A stretch of 64,000 nucleotides of DNA from Owenia fusiformis (lineage: Eukaryota > Annelida > Polychaeta > Sabellida > Oweniidae), in contig CAIIXF020000012.1 of the NCBI GenBank assembly GCA_903813345.2, positions 1,531,318 through 1,595,317 of the forward strand. The letters are read 5' to 3'. A model generated the notes under the pieces. The model was not told the DNA's origin. It ran no database searches and saw only the letters and a program-made list of their open reading frames with translations. Position numbers and translations under genes: made by a program. Positions 38,101 through 50,100 of the stretch are shown here, piece by piece. Position 1 is the stretch's first letter. Every line of letters starts with the position of its first letter.

Positions 38101-41100
38101 TCAATTTCAACGAGCCCTGTAAGCGTAAAGTGTTACGTCTTACAGCGTATTTGACGATGTCGGAGTATATTTAACTTTAAAAATGTGTTGGATCCCATCA
38201 AAATTTTGAAGGAAAAATAATTTCATTGAAATGCAAATAAAAAATACTTCAAAATGATATGTAAAACACATAGTTGGCTTTTTAAATAAGGCAGAGATTA
38301 ACGTTCAAAGCTGAGATAAGCCCGCATTTCCCGAATTGTCCCCAGGTCCGTGCACGTCATAACTATGATTGGTCTCAAACCCAGGGGCTCCAAGGGGGAA
38401 AAATGAAACATTTATTCAAAGTTGATGAGGTCCCCGATGAGGTCTCGCAAAAACAATGTAATATTTGACATTTATCCTTTAGAAATAACGTAGTGTCACT
38501 ACTTGGTGTTACTATAGCTGTACCATCGATTCTGTGAATAAGGTACGAATGAAATTGTGGTCCAATGCATTATTTTAAGGGATTGAGTACCTCTGAGCAA
38601 TGTTACACTCCCAGGGTTGCAATCGCATTCAATTTTCAACATTTGCAAAAGCAAAAAGGGAACGCCGCATATGATATATCTCATGCGTCGGACAAGAATA
38701 TCGTCTGGTTCCAGTGAAGATGACCCACTGACGTATAATCTACGGGGCGGTCCAGATAAAATCAAGAGGGGCAAACCGATGAAAAAAATTATTGGCCTCT
38801 GTACTAGATCCGATCATTGGGTTATAAGCCGAACGGACAATTACAAATGAACGGGTATTTTGAAAAAAGTACAGGCGAATGGACACCTTTTCTATAATTT
38901 ATTTTAACATTTGTTTTTAAAAGGATACATTATTTTTCAATATCATACATCCCTCTATAGGTTTGACAGCCTTAACTCCCCAACGTTTTTTTTTATTTTC
39001 TGCACCTCCGAACTGTCCCAATATTCTCGAAGAAGATATCAATTTTGTGTTCCATAAAGTTAAATTCAATTTTGTCTTTATTAACTTATATTTTTGTTAG
39101 AACTTCGGATGGATGCATATTCTGTAGGTTACATGATTTGTGGCAATTTCCCACTTATTGTAAATGGCGAAAACTTAGAAAAGTGAGGAATTGGACATCT
39201 GCAGCCCTACATATATATTTTTCTCTTCACAATTCAAACATGAAAGGCTTTAACACGTAGTCCAATAGAAGGGGCTAAAGGTTGCTAATTTTACTGAAAT
39301 TAAACGCTCGTATTTATTGTTTCACAACTATTTGTAGTTACTTTGACGTAATGTTACGAAATAGAGGAGGTTGGCTATTCTCATTCTGTAAGATGTTTTC
39401 TATTTTTAAACACATGTCATGAATGTCATACGTTAAGTTGCATATTATAATTATGTACCAAGGAACACAATCAAGTCGGAATTTAAAAATGCCTCTGGTT
39501 TGTAATTTTTGGTTTAAATGAAGCTGTAATTTATTCATTTAGTCCCTCGCTTTTTAACCTTGGCGGATAACACAGGCAGCCAGGATTAAATCAAATGACA
39601 AAACGAAATGATCGTGCGTAATCAGATTTCGACGTATGTCTTTCATGGGAGTAGTTGTGAGTGTTCGGCAGTGTTCGTCATGTGTGGTAAAAACTCCCTT
39701 TAAAATGGAGGATAACGTTTTCTGCATCGGGTCCGTCACAAAGCTCGAACATTTTCAACGATGTGTTATTCGAGAATACAATGTACCATCAGAGTTTGTG
39801 AATTGTTGATAGAAATTTGTGTTTACAGAGAAACACCTCTTCAGCAGAAATTCCAAGACGCAATTTCGTAAGAAAATATTTTTAAAATGCAAGAAAAAGT
39901 TAAAAAACATTAAAAATAGTTTTCATAGCATACCGTTAATCGAGTGATTGAGTGATCATAACTAATATATTTAAGAAAATCAACATATTAACGAACAAAG
40001 AGTTCAGACGACCTTACTTGTTAAAGTAGACAGAACTTCAAAAAACCGTTATAATCTGTACTTCTAAAACGTTCCGTGGGAGGAGTATGTATCGGTTGGT
40101 CCACGAGTGTTTGTGGTTGCCCGGTTGTGGTTGTCTCTATTTAGAGAAGCTTATAGTTGGATATACTGACACGTCGCAAAAAGCTGGCACACTTGTGTTT
40201 TTAGGGTATCGCATGAATGTAACTTTAATTCTTCGGAATATAAGATAATATTCTAATCAAAATTATATATCATTTTAAAGCTGCTTTAATGAAGTTTTCA
40301 AATGAAGTACACTTCTTTCACAATTCTTGCGCGTTCTTTTTTTAAAAAAAGAGTTTTTTACCCGAAAATCTTCCAAATATCCGCTGTCGACACGTTACAT
40401 TTTGAATACTTTTTCGTTTTTAAACGCGCATAACTCAAACAATATTTGACTATTATACTTTATTTTCATCTTGATAAAGGTAGATGGAAGTGTTATTTCA
40501 AAGGATGAATTCTACTTAGCGTCCCATATTGTGACGTCATATAGTTTGAAAAATAGAATCTGTTGACAGCGACCTTCTTTGCTCATTATTTGTTACCTTC
40601 AACTTTTCAAGTGTACATTAAACAAAAAATACGAGACCACTTTGTTATATATCATACATGATTATTTTGCTCAAAAACTCTAGTTTATTGATAAATAGCT
40701 GATTTTGTTCGCAAACGTATGTGTTTTCTGTTGTATGTGGAAAAGTGGAGGACGAAAGGTTTTCAAAATTCATTAAAATAGGGCGAATTTACGCCATTCA
40801 CCTGTTTTCAAACACAGCAACACATATATTTATTTCACCTTAAATAACAAATTGATTCGTGTTTAATGATGCTCCAGTCCTAACCCATTGTTAATACATA
40901 TACGATATCAAAGTTATTCGCCTTAAATATTTTGAGATATAGAGGCAAATGTGGAGGACGAAAGGATTTCCATATGTGTACATTTTTCTCAAAAAGCGTC
41001 ACATTCTGCGGTGTTGAAAAGCAAAAATGTGTAACAATACGCGCGCGAACTTTTTGCGACGTGTCTGTACATTTTTCTCAAAAAACGTCACATTCTGTGG

Positions 41101-44100
41101 TGTTGAGAAGCGAAAATGTGTAACAATACGTGCACGAACTTTTTGCGACGTGTCACTGATATCACCGTTTCATAGGGTGTGCCTGATTGTGTTTTGATTT
41201 AATTGACTAAATTTGATTTAATCGAGTACAATTAATTGAGTTTTTGGTTAAGCCTGGTTGTGTTATGGTAGGGTTTTTGTCAGGTAGTGCCAAAATGAAT
41301 TAGTTAAATGATAGGTAGAGTTGAGTTTAATCTTGTTGACTGTGTTGGGTTGGTTTATTTTTGGGTTGTGCTCGATTGTGTTGTATAGTAGTTTGACTAA
41401 TTTTATTATAAAGAGACAGGATACATGTCACAATATATATGATTGCCGATGACTTTAGTAATATAGGGGTAGGGTACCCGGAGCAAGTGACATTTACCTG
41501 CTGATCGTCATTATATTTTATTTCTACGTTGTTTATTTTCTTTCTTGGCACAGCTGTCAATTGATTGATCTAAATTAGAGCAATTTTCTGAGATTTTATG
41601 TATTCAATGAAAAATTAATTCTATGAATGTCTAATATATTGTTATGATGACAACATATGTTTATTGTTGACAAGATTACGAGTCATTATACACGAGTGGC
41701 AAAACATCTTTTTGCCAGGGTAGCCATATTCCAAAGGTATCAAAATGGATAAAAAATCTTAAATAGCAAAAAAACTGAATCAAACAGAGAACATTGATAC
41801 AAGTCTGTGTTAAGAATAACCTATGAGTACATTATACAATTAGGTTCTTGAGAAATGCCTATGGGGACTCTATTATGTCTGAGCAAAGAGTGTATACTTG
41901 CTGGCACGAGAAGTTCAAGGGTGGTCGAGTCAAACCAGAGAATTATCCAAGTGGCCGACCAGTGGCAGACAGATCAGATCATGTTCCATCATGAGTGGGA
42001 TGGGATGCATAGAGAATGTGTCCGTAAAGATGGTGCTTATTTTGAACATGAGCAGTGACTTGGCGTTCAATAGCATTTTTGAATGAAGTTTGGCAGGACA
42101 ATGAGTCGCTTAGATTGACCGAATATTATTCGATGGAACCCTGATATTGTCTGTTTGTTTTAAGACAATGGCCGTGGTCCGCCTACCCAATACAAGCTAG
42201 CGTTACCATGACAACTGCAAATGCATTATAATGAATTTGCAGCGATTGTCAGTGTACAATGAATGAATGGGAGAATCATTGTCACTACTTATTGACCACC
42301 CTGTATTGCATAGATGATATATTTGTTTGTGTCACTTCCTATGATCAAATGTGTTACTTTGCTTCTCTCCTCAGTTTTCGTGAGGTGGGGGGGGGTGGTT
42401 GTTTGTGAAAGTGTATGGCTTACGAATGCCTATATGGATTTTTATGTCTACTAGTTTTATACGAAACTATTTACTGGCATTATTTCGTATTAGCCATTAT
42501 GTATGCTCGAGATTAGATTCTACATTAGAGTGAAATAAAATAGGTATAATGGATTCTACTTAATCTTGATATAAAGTGAATCACTGTTTAGATTGTACGT
42601 GCTCCTTTGGAACTAATACATTGATTAAAAAAATACATTAATAAATATACTTATAAGGGCATATTTTAAAATATAATGAGATCAAAAGGAATATGGATGA
42701 TACCCAATGTTAAGTCTATGGTGTATATTATATGTTAAGTCAATACACACGTGGTGCAATCTAAATATTCTCAGAAGAAAATTCTACCTGTAACAAATTT
42801 GTTTTGTAGCATAACGGAGTCACTGCATTTATGGTCTATCTGAGATAAGACTCATAAAATTAAATATTCTACAAAGAATACGTTTACACTGAATTAGTTA
42901 TTGTAAACCTAGAAATCGTTCATTTTGAAAGTGATTTAATAAAATTGATAAATGACCCTCTTTGGAATGAAAAGGTTAATGTCTATTTTTGTAGTACAAA
43001 AAATTCGAATGGAGGTGGGATTTTAAAAGCTTAGACTACCGACGTATTGGAACCTGAGAGCAGACGAGGCCATTTATTTGACACTAGTAATAGCCACAGA
43101 TTGAGATGCGTTTAAAATTACGTACTTCAAAAAACGTACTGCGAAACAAAATTATCGAAATACCGTACTCGTAAACGTAATGAAATACGTAAATATATAT
43201 ATATACGTACTCGTAAACGTAATGAAATATGAATACGGGTACGTTTTAGCACCCAAGAGGAGAACCCCAAGAGCTTAGACGATACCAGACATAATTGCGT
43301 ATTTCGCTTGCCACCTTCGTATGACATTGTTTAAATTCTCCAGAAATGAACATAATATTATTCGAATCATATAAACTGAGGCCGCCATTTTTGTGGATTT
43401 TGACCATCAGAAACAAATTTACACGATAAGCGTATGTCATCTCTGAACTCTGGGATTATCCCCGGGGGTTTCACTCCAATATCCCCCTCTTTAGCTAACC
43501 AGTTGTGCGAAACCTCTCCATTATATCTATGATTCTCGTTCATATGCCGGTGTAAAAGAAATTATGGTCCCATGGAGATTATGGTCCCCTTTCTTAAAGG
43601 CCCTTACTGGCCCTGATTGTGGATACGATAATAAGGGAAAGAGTTGTATTTAGGGATCACCATATAAATCAATGGAAAGTAGGACCATAATTTGATAGGA
43701 CCTCCTACCCTTTTACACCTGGACTCCTTAAGAGTCGGTGGCGATTTAAATATCGCGGCTATTACCAGGTTACTCAGAAGAACTAAGAAAGACTATTTTT
43801 ATGAACGCATGTCCTTTAAATGACATAGATTTCGAAGCTATTTAGAAACTCCTCTAACCCCCAGGCTGTGTTAATGGATTCGTTCTGATTCGGCGGCGTT
43901 TTAAATAACGCGGTTATTACCAGGTTACTTAGATGTAGAACTAAGAACGATCAGTTTTGATGAACGCAGATATTTGCTATATTGGAACTTTTAATAAATC
44001 TTGGCAGGTTATTATTTAATGTCACTTTTTGTAATGAACAAAATGCTTGCTGAATGCGTAGCTATTTAAAATCATGAAAGCGTCCTTAGTATTCATATAT

Positions 44101-47100
44101 CGCATATATCACTTCCCAAACGACTGATTCAAATCTGGTATGAACAAGATTAAAGAGGACGGTACGTTTTCCAATATGATGCGCTGTAAGTTGCTGTATA
44201 TATTTCATATCGTCCAAACTGTATGTTGTTAGTCTGAGGAAAACATTTCGTCATTGTCTTTTAGAGTTCCATATACGTTACACTTAGTTTTTTAGATTCT
44301 AAATGTATCATTCAACTATGCCATAAAGGAGATTGAAGATCCGTGTAAATGTATATTTCCTAAATGTATTTTCATTGCATGTTTTACTGATCTTGATCTT
44401 TTAACTGTTTTTGAGTATTTTTAACTTAATGAAAATATATACGGTAACAAAATTAATTAAATACGCGCTGTGTTTTGAACTTTTTTTTGTAAAATTGTCC
44501 TTCCCTGCCGTGGGAAGCCACGCCTTCTCCATCTCCACCTCCGGGACGCTAAACAAACTGTATACGTCATTCTCATAAAGTTTAATTGATTTATCTTTCT
44601 AGAGTATTGGATTCCGTATTATTTGATTTCGGTGTAATAATGGGTTTTCGAGTATTGGGGTTCGAACAAGGGCAGCAATACTTCATATTATATTATGGTG
44701 AGGACGGGGGTTCTTCCAGATGAAACACACAATGGAAGAGCATACTGCCGTATTCTGCATTAACCTATATATGTGCTTGAACTCTGCTACAAGTCAAATA
44801 AACGAATGCGTTCTTAGCGTACTAATAGAGAGGTTTCGCAAAACGAATTAGCCAAAACGTATCCGCATCCGTATCTCGTTACGTTTACGGATACGTATTT
44901 CGATAATTTTCGTTTCGCAGTTCGTTTTTTGAAGTACGTATATGTAATTATAAACGCATCTCAATCGTGTTTAATAGTAGTGAAAACTAAGGTCAAATAA
45001 AAGGCTTCATCTGCACTAAGATCTCAAAATTGGGAGTGTCAGCTTTCAGAATCACAACTCCAAAAGTATTTTTGGTGAGTGCAAAAATACATATTAACCC
45101 TTTCATCCCCAACGTGTCATTTATTAATTTCATGATATCAATTTCAAAATGAAGAATATACTTTAGGCCAGAAAAGTTTATTTTTAGGTTTACAATAACC
45201 AATTCAGTGTCAAACTATACTTTTGGGAATATTTAAGGGTTAACAGATAGGCTGAATACATAGTGGTCATTAAGTGACGTGCAGTGACTGCATTATGCCA
45301 CAAAATGCGTAAACATTTCTAAAATAACTTGCCATACTGCACATGGACCTTTAATTTCATGTTTTTGCAGCTGTATATATTGGATATTCAAGATCAAATA
45401 AGTAAAAAATAGCGACTTGGGCAAGGCCAAGACATTCGGAAACCATACGTTTTCACATAAGCCACCTCCTTTCCTCATACATGTGCTTTAGTTGAAAACC
45501 CATGCCTCATTAAGGAGGGGAGCAAAGTAACATATTTGATGATACAAAGCGACACAAATATATCATTTATGCAATAAAAGTATGTTTTGTATGAGAAATC
45601 AACAAAAAACATATTATGTAAAAAGATGAATTAGCACTGTTTTTCTTAAATTCATTGAACAACAGGGGACCAGCTCATCAGAGAACGACGCGAAGCTAAC
45701 ACCTATCATACCAGTTGAATATCTCACCATCATAATACCCTATATCCCCTTTGTGGTCTACACAGAATCAACTGATAAATCAACAACATAATACCCTAAA
45801 CCGGCCATTTGTTTCTTAACCCAATAAACACCACAACCTGATCACAACAGCCCACAACTCGACATATATTAACCTATTACAACCAAACACAACCTAGATC
45901 ACCAACCATGCAACAGTACAATAGAACATAACCCAGTGTCAAAATACACAGAACGCAATAGAGCATAAGCAAGCAACAAAGCCAGCATAGCGCAACCTGA
46001 CTTACAACCACCAAAACACAACCAACTGTCAGATTAACACAATATGTCACAACCCAATAATAAGACAACAAAGAGAAACACAACCAATTGTTGAATTAAC
46101 TCAACACAATTGTGCACAACCCAACACTAAACAATAAAAACACAATCAGGCACAATCAATAAAACAAAACTAAACTAACAACAAGGAAACCACATCGAAC
46201 TGTGAAATTATCACCACACAATTTGGCACAACCCAATGGTAAACCAACAAAAGCGAACACAGCCCATTGTTCAAGTAACACAACACAATTTTTCAAAACC
46301 TAAAACCAAACAATCAAAACAAAATCAGGCACAGGCAAAAAAACACATTAAAATTGTAATACCGAGATACACAACTTACTTAACCCAATTGGAGACACCG
46401 CCAATCACACAACACAATCAGACACAACAAGATACCTCACCCGACTAGCCACAACCCGCTAGCCAACCAACATAACATATTCACAAGAGAAAACAACCCA
46501 TCATAAGATTAACATAACACAATGGGACACAACCCGATACTAAATCACCAAACTAACAACCATCAAAAGAGAACCGAGTCTCAAACGTACACAACACAAT
46601 TCGGAAAAACCTATACCTACTTGACACTAACCCACCATTACACAGCCAGGCTTAACCAAATACTCAATCGATTTACTCAACTCATCAAAACACAATCAGG
46701 CACAACCAATAAACCACAAGAAACGTTGATACCGATTTACTCAACTAAGTTATTCCAACTGGAGACAATCGCACAAAACAATTGGGGACAACCCGATATC
46801 TATTGAATAATGTACTTGAATTACAACTCCCCTTTCCTATCATCACAAGGCTGCTAATGAAGAACACATCATGGACCACTACCCAAGAGTAAGGAACATC
46901 TGGGGCCCCTACCATGACTCATATGCAAGAGAGAAGATCCGTTACAGGATCTGGATGTCAGGCCTGTCTTTACAAAAAATGAAAATCTCATCATCCTAGG
47001 ATCAAAGAAATATACTCTACCTGTTACATAATCACTGTCGGTGGTTCGGGGAAGCTTGGGCACTAAGCTTTAGGGCACTAGTCTCCCTGGACCCCCAAAC

Positions 47101-50100
47101 GAGGCCGCTTAGTATTTGACATAGATCGCATGACTTGATGTGTGTTCAAGTCATACCACGGGAAGAAGCTACCTGGCTAGAAATTTTTTCAAAATCATTC
47201 AGTTTTTCATCATACTGATCAATTTTCGGGCCAAAAAGCTCCCCCTTGCCACAAGCTGGATACGGGCAAGAGTGATGCGGGGTGCCATCTTTAGACCCAA
47301 TATCACATTCATTGTCTAGGTCAGGACCAAGCTACTATACTCAAACTAAGCCCAAGATCCTGCTCTATATCATCTATATATGAATTCGGAGCGTGACTTA
47401 GGCACAAAATATATATTCAGGTGGCCTAGCTGCTAACCATTGGTTTGATGTCCCTAAGAAATTGACTACGGTATTACTATTGAGCCCAGAAATGATAGAC
47501 CTTACATCTGCCTATTAGCAAATGTGACTAAAGCTTTATTCGTAAAAATTGCAGGCCCCTCGCTTATAATCAAATTTATCGGCAGATAAGGCTATTACTT
47601 CATCAAAATTAGCAAGATTCACATGAAAACATATGTGGTTTACTAAACTTATACATTTAGGGAAAAATTTATCAAGATTTGAAGGACAAAATAGATACGG
47701 AGACAACTACGCACAGAAAGTGTTAGTTTACGTACTTTCGGTATTGCTGTTGGTATCACAAACGTATTGAGTACACTTTTACTCCATCGATGCGTTACGG
47801 ATTTTGATACGGGTAGCTAAAACGTTGTGCGAAACATGTACACTGTAGTTATTGCAATACCATTCCATACAGTGTAAAATGAGTTGAACATACCATTTGA
47901 AAAACTCGATTTATTTCAAACAATAAACAAATTCATTCACCAAATTTTAGTCAAATTATACACAGTACACTGTGCTTGTTCATATAGTGATACCTTTAGA
48001 ACTAAAAACAATATAATCGAAGGGTAAAATCGGATAGGTAAATGACCAACGTACAAAAGCCTCGTTTTTCGTGTTTTCCGTATCATTTCACGTATAAATT
48101 GAACTGACTACGCATAAATCTGGTAAATACGTTACGGATACGGATACGTGGAGCTAAAAAACGTTTTGCGAAACCTCTCTAATTGTACTTATATACTGTA
48201 TACGTAAATCATGAAATTAACGGGCATATCAGGAGTTCTACGATTGTTCACCGTATTTAGCTCCCGATTTAGCTATACGCCTATTTTTGTTATCATCCCA
48301 CTGGCGGATCCAGATCCATCTTGCGCCCCCCGCCCCCTTTTTTGTAGGAGCCCAAAAATCGTTTTGCTCGAAAGTTAAGTATGGCCTCAAAAATGATTCT
48401 ATTTGGGCATGATTTGGCATTTTAGGCCAAATTTTCCAAAAATGGGCTTTACATTTTCATCTGGATCCGCCAGTGTTGTCAAAGTTGTTAAATTCAAAAA
48501 GGCCAAATAATTGCGATATTGAATGTGCAACTTATCACAGTACACCTCTCCCGACGAGTGACACGTGTTGTTAAAAACTATCCAATCCTACACATAGAAC
48601 GCATGCATAATGCAAAAAAATGCTGGGATCGAAATTGTATCGTAGTGTAAGCCAATTTACTGACTGAATTACTCAGTTGGAGTAACAATTCCCGGGGAAA
48701 CTTTCCCGGGAACAGATAACTATTCCCTCTATTGACTAAACTAGGTACTATAGTTCACTCCACCTTTTGAAAATAACTAACTCATATATATATATTTCTT
48801 TATTGCGACCAATTCTGATCATATGCATATAGTTTAACATAAAAGGTTATAAAAGGTTAATAATGAAGAAAAAACATACATAAATATAACAAAATATAGT
48901 TGTTTAGTGCAGGACGTTTAGAGTATTGAGAAATCTAGATCTCAATTGGTACATATGATACACCGTCCTGGCTATTATAATACAATCATCATATTCATTT
49001 GGGGCAAAAATATTTTTAATTACATTTAAGTCACTTCCGCCTAAGTAAGGTCGTATAGGATCTCTAATTGTTTCCAGCACATCACAAAATTTAATAAAAT
49101 GTAACAATGATTCATGCGAATTACACATTGGGCATACCCTATTCACATTTGGCTCGGTGTGACGACCAACACCTTCACCAACCAGTAGTCTAACCATAAG
49201 TTTACATTCGAATATCATTTCAGGTTTGTATTTACATAGCTGGTACCAGACTATTGGAGTACGAGTAGTTACTACTTCTCTATAGTGTTTGATTTTATTG
49301 TATGTCATACATTGAATACGCCATCTTTCCAGAGACTTTGTAAGAACAGAACTTTTCACTATCTTTTTCCAGTGCCACTTGGATGGAAATGTGTTATTGG
49401 AAATATAGCTATCCATTCTTCCTATAAGATCATATTGCATTCCAAGTTGTATAATTTCCCTAATTGGTGATAAAATGGTTACAGAACATTTATCTACGAA
49501 GAAGCTATATAGTATAGCATACCATCTAAAGATACTTAACTTCTTACAAATACCAACACTAGTATTAAAAATGTGCCAGAAATACATGAGCTTCCTGATT
49601 GCAATGGTTTCCCTTATACCAGTCCAACCAAGTTGAGCAATCGCGGCACAATCAGTCGTGTTGACCTTCAGTGACCTTCGAAAGGTCAAAAACGTTGATT
49701 TTTCAAATTGATTTTCTGGATTCAAATTTAGGTTTATTCAATCAAAAAAGATATACTGAGGTCTAAAAAAGTAAAATTTTCAAGGTCAAAAGTCAAGGTC
49801 ATCAAACAAGATCACAAACTGTGTTTTCTAAGTTTCTCAAAGTTTGTGACTACAAATCAATATTTTTAAATTAAAGTCAGGATATATATTCCTCTAAAGG
49901 TTTTACACATATTAACAATTGATTATCTACTAAAATTCTGCACCAGTTTTGAGATATTGGACCTCAAAAATTGAAAAAGGTCTAATGTTGAAATTTTTCA
50001 AGGTCAAATTTCACATTGCTTCAAATTGACCAAACTTTTTAAAAAAATCATCTACAAAATGCCTGGAGTTCATATATGACCTTGTATTTAAGATTTGACC

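Larger units (their letters stand above)
36874..48794. mobile_element. Possible 11.9-kb TIR-bounded block inserted in the AGGTCA repeat
   Basis: A (TA)n tract and then ACAAAAGGTGGAGTGGAGTG, TCAATAGAGGGAA, CCCCGGGA near 36880-37000 recur inverted at about 48665-48794. The two ends share roughly 70-75 per cent over about 130 bp, with the same order of motifs. Because the AGGTCA repeat breaks just outside, the whole block may be one insertion, or two related end sequences plus accumulated elements. No transposase, polymerase or integrase was recognised inside. Confidence 0.45.

Noticed and set aside
37467-38345. 880-bp element bounded by GGGGACAATT inverted words
   Set aside because: Only about 12 bp match and no target duplication is seen; kept as a remark only.
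46236-46806. Gln/Thr/Asn-rich open frames
   Set aside because: AC-rich satellite DNA rarely forms stop codons; no other coding evidence.
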